From Thraustochytrium sp. TN22 (taxonomy: Eukaryota; Sar; Bigyra; Thraustochytrida; Thraustochytriidae), in the NCBI GenBank assembly GCA_013306675.1, contig JABLUY010000019.1, forward strand, positions 124,001 through 188,000: DNA of 64,000 bases, in the 5' to 3' direction. The notes beneath the pieces were generated by a model. It did no database searches. It was not told where the DNA came from and worked only from the letters and a program-made list of their open reading frames with translations. Below, one piece after another: positions 19,495-29,210 of this stretch. The first letter of the stretch is position 1; each line of letters begins with the position of its first letter. Position numbers and translations under genes: made by a program.

Positions 19495-20631
19495 TCAGTT
19501 TGTCACCGCGGCGTCGGAGCCGACGGAGATGACGACTTTGCCCTTGGCGCGGCCGGACTCAATGCGCTTGAGCGCGTCCAGACTGTCCTGCAGGGGGTAG
19601 ATGTGGTCGATGACCGGGTGCAAGCGGCCGGCCTCGAGCTCGTCGCAGAGAATTTGAACCAGAGGCCGACTGCCGGTGCCAATAATGTGCGCGTAGGAAG
19701 CGCCGCCGCGCTTGTGGCACTTGGAAGTGAGGGAGGCCGCGCCGGTTAGACGGTCAAAGATGGCACCACCCAGGGAGGAGCTGACGAAACCCTGGACGCC
19801 AAAGGTAATGTGGTGAAAGCTGCGCGAGTCGGACTCGTTGAGGAAGTCACGCAGCGCCGCGACGGTGGGCGCCGCGGCGATGCTGACAAGGCCGCCGCTG
19901 TTCCGCAAGAGAGCCGGACAATGCGATGCCTCGCCCGTGCAATCAAAGATGGCGTCGAAGAGCGCGGCCTGGTCCGTGGACGCGAGCGCCTCCCAGAACT
20001 TGGCCTCCCGGTAGTTCACAACCTCATCGGCGCCGAGCGAGCGCACGAGGTCGGTCTTCTCGCCCGCAGACGCCGTCGTGGTCACGTGGCTGGCGCCGTA
20101 GTAGCCCTTGGCGAGCTGAATCGCGACGGAACCCACGCCGCCAGCGCCGCCCAGCACGAGCACGCGCGGGCCAGTGCCCGTGGCATCCTTGGCGCGCGGC
20201 TGCAGGCCACACTTGGCGAAAGCCTTGAGCGTGGTGATACCGACCAGCGGCAAGCTCGCGGCGTCGGTGTGGGAGAGCGCAGCAGGCTTGCGCACGCAAA
20301 TGTCGCCGTCCACGATGTAGAACTCCGCCAAGCCGCCTCTCCGAAGGCCCTTGCACATGCCAAAGACCTCATCGCCTTCCGCCCACTCCGCGCTCCTGCT
20401 GGCAATGACCGTGCCGCTAAAGTCGAAGCCGTGGATCTGCGGCAGCTCGATGGAAAGCAGCGCACGGTGCTTGCCGCTGCGCTGCTTGAAGTCTGCCGGG
20501 TTGAGCGAGGACGCCGCTACGCGCAGCAGTACCTGGCCGTCCTTGAGGTCTTCTGCCCGCGGCCGCGTCACCTCGCCAACCTCGTCCACCTCGGCGCCCC
20601 CGAAGCGCTTGTAGTGGCACGCCAGCATCAT
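19495..20631 (-). CDS. quinone-oxidoreductase-like MDR enzyme
   Basis: This is a 378-residue zinc-free medium-chain dehydrogenase/reductase of the NADPH:quinone oxidoreductase or reticulon-4-interacting (RTN4IP1-like) kind. The N-terminal GroES-like domain shows VAASSLNPADFKQRSG and IHGFDFSGTV. The nucleotide-binding Rossmann motif is VLVLGGAGGVGSVAIQLAK, followed by a shortened SLGADEVVNYRE typical of the family. The C-terminus has the usual GRLHPVIDHIYPLQD and GRAKGKVVISV. There are no zinc-ligand cysteines. Such enzymes transfer hydride from NADPH to quinones or enones, but the substrate cannot be read from sequence. Two ATGs in a row open the frame, and either may be used. The first is preceded by AGC. 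No signal peptide is seen. Confidence 0.9.
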   Translation of the reverse strand: MMLACHYKRFGGAEVDEVGEVTRPRAEDLKDGQVLLRVAASSLNPADFKQRSGKHRALLSIELPQIHGFDFSGTVIASRSAEWAEGDEVFGMCKGLRRGGLAEFYIVDGDICVRKPAALSHTDAASLPLVGITTLKAFAKCGLQPRAKDATGTGPRVLVLGGAGGVGSVAIQLAKGYYGASHVTTTASAGEKTDLVRSLGADEVVNYREAKFWEALASTDQAALFDAIFDCTGEASHCPALLRNSGGLVSIAAAPTVAALRDFLNESDSRSFHHITFGVQGFVSSSLGGAIFDRLTGAASLTSKCHKRGGASYAHIIGTGSRPLVQILCDELEAGRLHPVIDHIYPLQDSLDALKRIESGRAKGKVVISVGSDAAVTN

Positions 20632-21244
20632 GCTGCACTGCGAAATAGCGAGCGAACGAGACGAAGCGTACGAGCGAGCACGAGCGAAGACGAGCGAGCG
20701 AGCGAGCGAGCCAGCCAGCCAGCCAGCCAGCCAGCCAGTGCTTGGATCGGCGCTGCCCGCGCCGCTTGCGTGGGCCCGGCGATGCGCACCGGTGCCAGCT
20801 TTGCAGTTCTGCGGCCCGGGCCATCACCTTGAGAGATGAAGAAGGAACGACTCGGAGGAGGAAGTACCGGGTCGGGTACCTCTCAACCTTCTTGTGCCCC
20901 ATCTTGTGCCGAGTAGCTCTCTGTGACAGAAGCAAGAGACGGGAACACACATACACAGCGATAGCACTTGAGCTAAAAGTCAGAAGCTAACTTGGTCTTT
21001 GCCTTGGCCGCGCGAACGACCGCTCTACGTCGAAAAGAGTACTCTCGACGACGGACCTGCGCCCCTTGACACCGTGGCGTCAGCGGATTATCGCTGGGCT
21101 CAGCTTTGCTTGATAATACTCAAGCTTTCGCTCGCTCGGGATTTGCTTGCTTGCGCTTTGCTCGCAATCGACTTCCCGCTCGCTCACATTTTGCTCGCCC
21201 GGTTTTGTTGGCTCGCTCCGACTTTGCTTTGCTTGGACACTTCG
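20632..21244. other. intergenic region with tetranucleotide arrays
   Basis: This gap between two minus-strand genes holds the MDR promoter and the 3' region of the tubulin glycylase. It has a GAGC run passing into a CAGC run at about 20691-20740. A GTACCGGGTCGGGTACC inverted repeat lies near 20867-20883, and CTTGCTCG-like words recur at about 21116-21240. No gene is seen. Confidence 0.5.
20691..20740. repeat. GAGC then CAGC tetranucleotide array
   Basis: About five GAGC units run directly into about seven CAGC units, only 60-110 bp upstream of the MDR oxidoreductase start. The one-base unit switch is the same pattern as the TGAG/TGAA array in the ABCF1 promoter region. Confidence 0.85.
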
Positions 21245-24154
21245 TCAAAACTCGATCTTTGCCTCGCCCAGAACGACTGGCATCTTGGCCTTGGGCTCGA
21301 CGGCAGGTCTGACAATCTTCTTCGGGGCGCCCTCCCTTGACGACGCACGCCCCGGGGCGCTCCTACGAACCACGCGCACGGGAAGTGCTGCTGTTTCAGT
21401 CTTGCTGTCCTTGTCACTGTCGCCGGCCTTGGACTCCATGTGGTCTTTCGCCGCGAGGTCGTCGCCGCCCTCGACGTCGCCAAGCTTGGACTCGTCGCCA
21501 AGCTTGGACTCGTCGCCAAGCTTGGACTCGGCATCGAGGGTGGCGCTCTCGTCATCATCATCACCATTGCGCGAGGACTTGCGGGACTTGGAAGAGGAGC
21601 GGCGGCGGCGCACGTAGAACTTCTTGGGCTGAAGCGCCTTGTTATACTCCTTGATGCCCTCGCCGGCGAGCGTGAGGTCGGCGGCGCCCTCCATCTTGCG
21701 GCGGAACTCGTTCGGTGAGGCGTAAAGCAGCTTCCAGCGCCCCGTGTCGACCCCGTCGGCATGCTTGGTGCGGAGCCGGCGATTGCCTTCGTTGTCGGTG
21801 CGGAACTTGTAGTCCAGCACGCAAGAGACAGCGGTGCGCAGCGCATCTGCTGCCAGATCCTTGGTGACGGCGGTGGAGTACTCCATGGAGGGACTGGAGT
21901 TGATCTCGATGAGCCACGGATTGAGGTGGTCGTCGAGCATGAAGTCAAAGCCGAAGATCTCGAAGGAGTGCGAGCGCGCTGCCACAAGGTCCTGCACGCA
22001 GCTCATGGATGCGCGCACGATGCTCTCCATGGCCGGCTGCACGCGCTGCGCCCAGACCGCGGCACCAGCGTCGGCGGCGGCGGGCGGGCGCGCCTCATCG
22101 AGATAGCGCAGAAAGTCATCGCGGCGCCACATGTTCTCGGCAACGGGGCCGTTGTGGAAGTCCTCGCTGTACTTGCTGATACTGTTGTTGGCGAGGTGGA
22201 TGAAGCGATCCTCGAGGTCCTCGAGCGAGTACTCGCCGACGCAGAATCGAAAGTAGCAGTCGTCGTAGAAGAAGATGGTGAGCGGGTTCCAGCTGGTGAC
22301 GAGGACCCACTGGCGAATGTCGAACTTGCGGCGGTGGATGATTAGAGAGTTCTCCATGTACTTTTGCACGACCCACTTGGTGGTCTCTTGGGAGTTGGCG
22401 CGCGTGTAGCGGAAGAGCTGCTCGAGGTCGTCGAAGCAGCGGATGCCGCGGCCACGAGACTTGCCGGCAGGCTTGACAATCCACACGTTACGACCGCTGG
22501 CGCCGCCGTTGATGCGCCCCTGGTCGCCTCGGTGCTCCAGCAGGGCATCGAGCGCATCCTGGCAGCGCAGCACGAGGGCGGCGTCGACCTCCGCGTCGGC
22601 GTCAAGAGCGCCCTCGCTCGCCGCCTCGACCAGTTTACGCAGCTGGTGGCGTACGTATTTGCGCATGGCGCGCGAGCGCGGCTGCATGGCATCGCCGGCC
22701 GCGGTGGCCGCGGCGTCCGCCTCGGCGTCCGGGGCCTCTTCCGGGTCCGCGAGCGGGCCCCAGAAGCGATCATGCTCCTGCGGGGCGGTGCAGAGCTCGA
22801 GGAGCTGGTCAAGGTTGCCGGACGCGGCGCACTGTTTGACGTTGGCCACGAAGGTGCGCTGGAGCTCGAGCGAGTCGTGGCTCGCGTGCATGAGGACGGC
22901 CCAGTCGATGGGCGAGATGACGGGCGGGCTGAAGCCAACCGGCGCGTCGACGTAATCGTCGTCGTAGCGGCAAGCGAACTTGCGGGCGACGCGCGTTGCG
23001 GTGCGCAGCAGAAAGGGCGAGGCGAGGCGGTCGCCGTCGCGGAAGCGACGGCAGGCGCGATGGAGCAAACGCTCAGCAGCAGTGACCTTGAAGTCCTCGA
23101 CGAAGTCATCGAGTTCGGCTCGGTCCGTGGTGCCGAGGTTGTAGCAGCGCGGGAAGAAGCAGGCGTGGTCAAGGTCCTCGTACCAAGGTAAGCTGTGCAG
23201 ATTCTTGGCGATGCCAGCCTTGGAGCACATCTCGCCGGTGCCGTAGAAGCGATTAATGATCTGGTCCTCCCGCAGCCCGCGCTTGTCGAACGCGGAGACG
23301 GATCGAGCGAAGTGAAAGTCCCAGATGTTGCTCTCCTTGTCGGTATTCTCGAACCAACCTCTTCGCAAAAGTTCGTCGCGCACGGCCGGGTAGCCGTCGG
23401 CGCAGATGAAGACGGGGCGATCCGTATCAATGCCCTGGCGCTGCGCCCAGCGCGAGCGATCTAGCGAACGCTCCACGTCGAGGTTCTTTTGCAGAGCCTG
23501 CTGGTGCTTGGCGTAGACCTTGGGCACGAGCGCGGCGGGGTTGCTATCCGCGTCTTCGCTGGAAGTCTTGGCCTCTGCATCATCTTCCTCGGTGCAGGCA
23601 CGGGCGCGAGCACTGGCGCGGGCGCTGGCGGGAGGCTCCGCTTCGTCTGTCTCCGGGCCCTGCTGGTGCTGGTGCTGGTGCTGATGTTGCTGTGCGCGCT
23701 GCGCAACGCGGCGCGCAGTTTCGGCGACGGCCAAGCGGCGCTGGCGATCCTTGGCAAGCGCATCTTCGCCGGCCTTGGCATCAGCCTCGCGGCGCTCCTT
23801 GAGTTTGCGCAAAAAGGCAGTGTGACGCGGATCCGGCCCTTGGTTTTGCACGCGCTGCACGATGGCCTGCATTTTGCGCTCGGTCTCCTCACGCGACTTG
23901 GCCTCCTCCGCCGCAATCTCCTCTGGTCGCAGTTTGTTGCTCTTGCGCTGGGGCACGAGCAGTCTGCTACCAATGGCCTCGGCGCCCTCGCCCAGGGCGC
24001 GCTGCTTGACGGCCTGGCGCCTGCGCTCCTGCAACGCCTCCTCACGCTCACGCTCCCTTTCGCGCGCCTGCCTGTCGTCCTGCATCTTCTTTAGCAGGTC
24101 GGCCTGCCGCTGCTCTGCCAGCGTCGGCGTCTTCGCCCCGCGCGGGCTCGACAT
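21245..24154 (-). CDS. TTLL3: tubulin glycylase, TTLL3/TTLL8 type
   Basis: This 969-residue protein has a tubulin-tyrosine-ligase-like ATP-grasp domain. The TTLL3/8 assignment rests on KPAGKSRGRGI (561-571), KWVVQKYMENSLII, KFDIRQWVLVTSWNPLT, LANNSISKY and WLIEINSSPSM (747-757), all close to the monoglycylases. Monoglycylases add the first glycine to glutamates in the tails of axonemal tubulin, so the gene implies a motile cilium or flagellum. The first 230 residues are a Glu/Arg coiled coil with an HQHQHQ run. Residues 230-480 are a TTLL3-type N-terminal extension (DGYPAVRDELLRRGWFEN). The tail is Ser/Arg and acidic, with ESKLGD repeated three times (876-893). I start at the ATG at 24154, because the nine extra upstream codons begin with GTG. 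Confidence 0.9.
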   Translation of the reverse strand: MSSPRGAKTPTLAEQRQADLLKKMQDDRQAREREREREEALQERRRQAVKQRALGEGAEAIGSRLLVPQRKSNKLRPEEIAAEEAKSREETERKMQAIVQRVQNQGPDPRHTAFLRKLKERREADAKAGEDALAKDRQRRLAVAETARRVAQRAQQHQHQHQHQQGPETDEAEPPASARASARARACTEEDDAEAKTSSEDADSNPAALVPKVYAKHQQALQKNLDVERSLDRSRWAQRQGIDTDRPVFICADGYPAVRDELLRRGWFENTDKESNIWDFHFARSVSAFDKRGLREDQIINRFYGTGEMCSKAGIAKNLHSLPWYEDLDHACFFPRCYNLGTTDRAELDDFVEDFKVTAAERLLHRACRRFRDGDRLASPFLLRTATRVARKFACRYDDDYVDAPVGFSPPVISPIDWAVLMHASHDSLELQRTFVANVKQCAASGNLDQLLELCTAPQEHDRFWGPLADPEEAPDAEADAAATAAGDAMQPRSRAMRKYVRHQLRKLVEAASEGALDADAEVDAALVLRCQDALDALLEHRGDQGRINGGASGRNVWIVKPAGKSRGRGIRCFDDLEQLFRYTRANSQETTKWVVQKYMENSLIIHRRKFDIRQWVLVTSWNPLTIFFYDDCYFRFCVGEYSLEDLEDRFIHLANNSISKYSEDFHNGPVAENMWRRDDFLRYLDEARPPAAADAGAAVWAQRVQPAMESIVRASMSCVQDLVAARSHSFEIFGFDFMLDDHLNPWLIEINSSPSMEYSTAVTKDLAADALRTAVSCVLDYKFRTDNEGNRRLRTKHADGVDTGRWKLLYASPNEFRRKMEGAADLTLAGEGIKEYNKALQPKKFYVRRRRSSSKSRKSSRNGDDDDESATLDAESKLGDESKLGDESKLGDVEGGDDLAAKDHMESKAGDSDKDSKTETAALPVRVVRRSAPGRASSREGAPKKIVRPAVEPKAKMPVVLGEAKIEF

Positions 24155-24745
24155 GCTGCTGCGCAAGGCTTGGTTGGGCACGGCTCTGATTCATCAATGC
24201 CTTTTCTCTTGCCAGCGCCGAGCCTGCGGCTCCACTGGCATGGAGAACGAAGCCGTTGGTCAGGGCCGGCCAAGCAGGGTGTGCCCGGGACCACTGCAGT
24301 GGCCGGGCCTGGTCCGGTCCTGCACCACTTTGTGACTTGAGACAGGCCCTTCGGCGGTCGCGGCTGCCTCAGACAGTGGCAGACACCACGGCTTCGAACA
24401 CCAGGGCTTTGAACTTGGGTTGATGATGAACTTTGGTTGATGATGAGCTTGGCTTGTTGGTGAACTTGATTGGCAATGCAACACAGAACGTGAGACGGGC
24501 CGTGCTCGTTTTGTACCACCACGTTTGCTTCTTATTTGCTTTTTGCCGGGGTGTTCGCACAAGAAGAAATTGTCAGGATCAGAGTTTCTTGTCGTACTTC
24601 TATTGGAAAGCTCGGCATGTATCGAAGGCAGGGGGGGGGGGGGGTCGAGCCGTACTCGCTCGCTCACCTGCTGACTCGCTATTCTTCTTCTTTTGTTGTT
24701 GTTGTTGTTGTTTGCTTCACGTTCGCGTTGCATCCCGTGGCTCGA
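24155..24745. other. intergenic region with poly-G tract
   Basis: A 591-bp gap between two minus-strand genes. It holds a run of about 14 G at 24631-24644 and repeated GTTGATGATGA and AACTTTGGTT words near 24418-24465. It also has a GTT-rich stretch close to the TOP1 stop. Lower GC than the genes. No gene is visible. Confidence 0.5.
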
Positions 24746-26745
24746 TCACCTGGGGCCGACGAAGCGGTAGGAGTCCGGCACCGACATGGCCCAGGGGAAC
24801 TTTTGGCGGAGTGCAGTGGGAAAGGTCTTCTCGATAGGGACCTCATTGCGCTTGCACCAGGCAACGGTGATGCGCGGGTCCATGTAGTTGATCTTGGACG
24901 TGCCGAGGGCGACGGACTTGTTGTCGTCCTTGTCCTGGAAGCGAGCCTCGGCCTGGACAAGCTTCGTCTCCCACATCTTGAGACGCTTCTTGACGTCATC
25001 GGCGGACTTGGGGGTTTTGGCGAACAAGTGCGAGACGGCGCGCCTGTCGTCCGGGGTGGCGTCCGGACCGAGGGAGGGCTTGAGCTTCTTGAGTTCCTTG
25101 CCCTTCTTGACGCGCTTGTACATTTCCTTGAGCTCGTCGCGCTGTTTGCGCAAGAGATCGAGGGCGACGGCAGACTTCTGGATGGACGCCTTGAGCGAGT
25201 TGGAGACGCTGCGCTGGTGATTACAGAGGATTGCAACGGAGCGGTTGGCCTCATTGTAGGCGAGCACCTTCTCCTCGACAGTGAGGTAGGCCGGCATGAC
25301 CTCAGGGAGCTGCTCCTCGAGAGTGACGGAAGCATTCATGGTGCGAAAGACCTTGGCAGAGAGGCCCCTCATGAACTGCTTGAGGTAGTCGTTGAGGTCA
25401 GTGACGCTGAGCTTGTCAAAGACCTGTTCGTCGGGCTTCTTCTTCTCGAGAAACTTGGCGAAGTTGGCGAGCACGAGCTTGCCGACGCCGCAGTAGCGCT
25501 CGTCGTCCATGGAGTAGGTCTGAAAGTGGCGCATGGAGTCCTTGCCGAGGAAGTCCATCGTGAGCGTGTTAGCCTTCTTGTCGATCGTGATGTGCTCAAC
25601 GCGGAGAGAGCAGCAGCCGACAGTGTCGGCCTCGTCGTCGTCCTTCTCGCCGCCGACACGGAGCGCGAGGCGGTCAATGACCCAGGTAGCGGTACCGAGC
25701 TGACGACTCTTGAGTTCGCTGGGCTTGGTGAGCTTGAGTTTCTGCTCGTAGTCCTTCCGGATCTTGCCGATGCGGCGCTTGAGCTCGCGCGCCTTCTCGT
25801 ACTTGTGGCGGTCCGAGGCGCCCTTGAAGCCAGAGCTGGCGGCGGTCTGCATGTACTTGGTGCCGTTGGAGACGTTTTCTTTCCAGACGGCGAGCCAGGT
25901 CACCTCGGGCTTGTGCACCACCGCCTGCCAGTGCATGCCAGGCTCGGGGCACTCGGGCACCGGGTCGTCGCGGCCGAGGTTGATTTGCACGTCGCAGGGC
26001 CGCACGCGCTCCTTGAGCTTGCCAGTTTTGGGGTGGATGCCGCGGCCACGGAAGAGCTGCGGCGGCTCGATCATGGTGTTGCCGACCTTTTGCAGGTAGC
26101 CGTCCACGATGGCGAACGAGTTACGCACCTTCTTGTCATCATCGATGGCCTTGAGCCGCAACTTCTCCTCCTTGGTCAGGGCCTCGCGCGCGGCCTTGCG
26201 CGCTTCGCGCCGCTCCGCGACGTGCTCGCGCAGCTTGGTGAAGTCGCACTTGTCAAAGGACTTGATCTTGTGCCCCCTGCCGAGGACGGCGCGAAAGTCT
26301 TCGAAAAAGTTCTTGGTGAAGATCTTTGCCACCTTGGGTGTGCCCAGCTGCGGCCCGTCGATGGGCATTTCCGCAAAGAAGGTGGCTACCTCCTCCTGCT
26401 CGGGCGTCAGGTCCACGGGCTCGCCGTCGTAATACAGCTTGACGCCATGCGGCACGTAAGGTTCCGGAAACGTGATGCCGTTGTGCTCCATTCGAACCCA
26501 GTGCGCGTCGCCCTTCTTGTCGTGCTCCCACCAGCGGTACGCCTGCATCGCGTATTCTAGCAGTTTCAAACGCCCCATGTCGAGCAGGTTGGCTGACTTG
26601 TTCGCGTCGTTCGCACCGTTACTGGTGCTGGCGCTCGTCCCGTTCTTGCTCCTGCTGCCCCTGCCCGTGGCTCGGGCGCTCGCCGGCTCGCGCTTCACCT
26701 TCTTCTTGGCCCTCTTGTTCCCGGGCACGACCAGCTCCTCCTCGT

Positions 26746-26782
<37 letters not shown>

Positions 26783-27367
26783 ATCCTCCTCAGCGTCTTC
26801 GCCCTCTTCATCGTCATCGACCTCCTCTCGCTTGCGTTTCTTGCTCTTTTTGCTCTTCTTGTGCTTCTTGTGCTTCTTGCTCTTCTTGTGCTTCTTATGC
26901 TTCTTGTCCTTGCTGTCATCCTCAAAGTCCTCGTCATCGTCGGCCTCCTCCTCCTCCTCCTCCTCCTCATCCTCATCATCGCCTTCCTCCTCTTCATTCC
27001 CGTTCTCCTCGGCGGCCTCGCCGTCGTCGTCCTCGTCTTCGTCGTCCTCGTCGTCATTCTTGCTCCGCTTGTGCTTCTTGTGCTTCTTGTGCTTCTTATG
27101 CTTCTTGTGTTTCTTATGCTTCTTGTGCTTCTTCCCGTCGCTGTCGCCGTCGTCCTCGTCAGCCTCGTCGTCGTCGCCGCCGCCGTTCGCCGCGTCGTCG
27201 TCCTCGTCGTCGTCGCCGCCGTCGTCGCCGCCGCCGTCGCCAGCAGCAGAAGCAGCAGCAGCGGCGGCGGCCTCCTGGCGCTCCTCGCGCTTGGCCGCGG
27301 TCTCCGCCTCCTCGCGCTGCGCCTGGCCCTCGCGCGCCGCGGCGGACGAGCCTTCGTCCACCTCCAT
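24746..27367 (-). CDS. TOP1: DNA topoisomerase IB
   Basis: Topoisomerase IB relaxes supercoils by transient single-strand cleavage through a 3'-phosphotyrosine. This 873-residue enzyme shows the eukaryotic core from WWEHDKKGDAHWVRMEHNGI (about 279 onward) through HWQAVVHKPEVTWLAVW. It then has GTATWVIDRLALRVGGEKD, a linker coiled coil (DLLRKQRDELKEMYKRVKKG) and the C-terminal SKINYMDPR with the catalytic tyrosine at about 828. The N-terminal 260 residues are charged, as in other eukaryotes, but odd in detail. Two blocks of tandem Lys-Lys-His triplets (about 79-101 and 155-180) alternate with Asp/Glu blocks, and a poly-Gly run follows. This tail should carry nuclear and nucleolar targeting. 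The ATG is in GCCAAGGATGG context. Confidence 0.96.
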
Positions 27368-27802
27368 CCTTGGCTCTGGGCTCTTGCCTTTTGCTCTCTG
27401 CTCTTCGCGTTCGTTCGTTGGTTAACGCCTGCCTGCCCGCCGTCAGGCTGGTGGCCGACGACGCCCCTGCAGGACACCGCCGCCAAGGCGCGCCGAGCAA
27501 GAGAGTGAGGCGAGGCCCGGCCGCCGCAGGCGCACGGGACTGCGCTGCGCCGCGCCGCCGCGCCGCCGCTCACTGCACCGCGCCGCGCCGCGCCGCCGCG
27601 CGCGATGAGAGTCTGAGAAGGCTTGGCTGTCGCTGACGAATCGATGATACAGCAGTCGCGCCAGCGAGCTTACAAGGCTCGCTCGTTGGCGGCTGCGTCT
27701 GGTTGCAGGCTGGCCAGACTCGGACGGCAACGAGTTGTGTGTCAGAAGAGTGATCAGTGTCACTGACTCAGAGTGGAGGATCTCCTCCTAACTTGAATTT
27801 TT
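27368..27802. other. TOP1 upstream region
   Basis: A 435-bp gap between minus-strand genes, with CGCGC pentanucleotides at about 27579-27595, roughly 210 bp before the TOP1 ATG. The end next to the SfsA-like gene is AT-rich (TTGAATTTTTTTATTTC) and probably belongs to that gene's 3' end. No gene is seen. Confidence 0.5.
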
Positions 27803-28810
27803 TTATTTCAAAGCCTCCTGGAGCAACGCAGTGTCCTTGGTGGTCATGTCATCGACCTCGTCGCCAATGTTCGGGAGGTAGAATTGATCGATAAAGTCGA
27901 CCTGCGTAGGTGTGATGCGCGTGTTGATCTGCCAGGAGGCGACGCCGGCATCGCGAGCACGGCGCACGGCGGCCTGGATGGCCTGGCCGTCCTTCTGCTG
28001 CCTGGTGGAGGGCTCCTCGGCCACCGGCCGCGCCTCGAGTCGAGGCTGGAAGAGCGGCGCGTTGAACATGAAGAAGACGATGACGGAGGCGCGCGCCGTG
28101 GGGTCGGTCTCGAGCAGCTCGCTGAGGTCGTCGAAGTGTCGCACGAGGCGATCGCCGATGGGACGGCGCCGAGCCATGCGCACGGCGTCGAAATTTGGGT
28201 GGCCCCTGGACGGCAGGCCACCGAGCGGCGTCTTCACCTCACAGTAGTGGTTGTGGCCGATCAAAAAGTCGATCTTGGACCGCCCCAGGATGCGCTCGCG
28301 CTGTACCTGTGCATCGTTACAATCATCCGTCTGCGCCACCTTTTTCCTCTCCCTCTCCTCCTCCTCTCCGAGGTTTGACTTCTGGGACTGACGCTTCGTA
28401 GCGCGCCGTGCGCGGGAGGCCTTAACCGGCTTCACCTCGTGCGCGAGGTCGACATCGAGCAAGCCTCCCTGTTTGAGGAAGTGCTCCACGTAGCGATTGG
28501 CGCGGTTTTGGTTGATCCCGAACCACTCCATGCGGTCCGGGTCCACCGTGGGCGCGTCCAGCGAGATGGCCTCCACGGTGAAGTCCGTCTTGGCCTTGGG
28601 GCTCTCGTTCTTGCTCATGAGGCACGGGATGCCGCCTCGGTTGAAGTCGAGACCCGCAATGTCGCCAGTCACCGGGCAGTGACACCTGCGCAGCTGGTCC
28701 TCGTGCGCGGCGCCATCGAGGCCCATCTCGCGCACCATCATGACGAAGCGATTTGGCCTTGTCTCGATGACGCCGCGTACCAGCGGCTTGGGGAAAACAT
28801 ACGGCAGCAT
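27803..28810 (-). CDS. SfsA-like protein with nuclease-fold motif
   Basis: The protein has 335 residues and resembles bacterial SfsA (sugar fermentation stimulation protein). SfsA combines an OB-like N-terminus with a PD-(D/E)XK nuclease fold. Matches are the opening PLVRGVIETRPNRFVMMV, CHCPVTGD, WFGINQNRANRYVEHFLKQG, and the core GRSKIDFLIG...HYCEVKTP, which places the acidic/Lys triad at about D181, E191 and K193. HPNFDAVRMARRRPIGDRLVRHFDDL and ASVIVFFMF follow. A Lys/Glu-rich insert (about 130-172) splits the two halves, and the C-terminus is extended beyond the roughly 235 residues of bacterial SfsA. No targeting peptide is obvious. Its function in eukaryotes is unknown to me. A bacterial origin by transfer is possible, although base composition matches the neighbours. 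It diverges from the TPR-J gene. Confidence 0.8.
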   Translation of the reverse strand: MLPYVFPKPLVRGVIETRPNRFVMMVREMGLDGAAHEDQLRRCHCPVTGDIAGLDFNRGGIPCLMSKNESPKAKTDFTVEAISLDAPTVDPDRMEWFGINQNRANRYVEHFLKQGGLLDVDLAHEVKPVKASRARRATKRQSQKSNLGEEEERERKKVAQTDDCNDAQVQRERILGRSKIDFLIGHNHYCEVKTPLGGLPSRGHPNFDAVRMARRRPIGDRLVRHFDDLSELLETDPTARASVIVFFMFNAPLFQPRLEARPVAEEPSTRQQKDGQAIQAAVRRARDAGVASWQINTRITPTQVDFIDQFYLPNIGDEVDDMTTKDTALLQEALK

Positions 28811-29210
28811 GACGTGACGGTTCGTGCAGTGCAGCTTGTGCGAGCCTTGGCGATCGCGATTTGCCGCGATGATCGCCGCGATTTGCCGCGATGATCGCCG
28901 CGATTTGCCGCTCTGCGCTCGTTCTCGTATTCTTCGCTGTTCGCCGCCCGCGCCTTGCCAACAACCACTGCGCCGCTCTCAAGTTGGACAGTGTAGCCTT
29001 TGCGACCAGCGACAGAGCCGAGCGCGCGCCGCGCGCGACGCGGGCGAGAGCGAGCTCCGCCGGCCGGGCGCTCGCAGTCGCGCCGCGCCGCGCCGCGCCG
29101 CGCCGCTTCTTGACGCAAGTAAGTCTGCCAGCTGCCCTGCGCTTGCTGCACACCGGCTCGGCGGCGCTCCCGGGGTACGAGGAGGACCAAACCAACCTCA
29201 GTCGGAGCTC
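28811..29210. promoter_or_regulatory. divergent promoter region with 22-bp repeat and CCGCG run
   Basis: This 400-bp gap lies between the divergent SfsA-like and TPR-J genes. It holds a 22-bp direct repeat at 28856-28910 and a CCGCG tandem at about 29081-29106, the latter 105 bp before the TPR-J ATG. Promoter function is inferred from position alone. Confidence 0.45.
28856..28910. repeat. 22-bp direct repeat, 2.5 copies
   Basis: Two perfect 22-bp units (28856-28877 and 28878-28899) are followed by half a unit. Each unit contains GATTTGCCGC and GATGATCGCC, and overlapping GCGATCGC-like words make it partly self-complementary. It begins only 46 bp upstream of the SfsA-like start codon. Confidence 0.85.

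Noticed and set aside
19039-24181. Upstream extensions of SerRS and the tubulin glycylase to earlier in-frame codons
   Set aside because: The SerRS extension is Arg/Gly-rich leader. The glycylase extension starts at GTG, and a well-placed ATG lies nine codons in.
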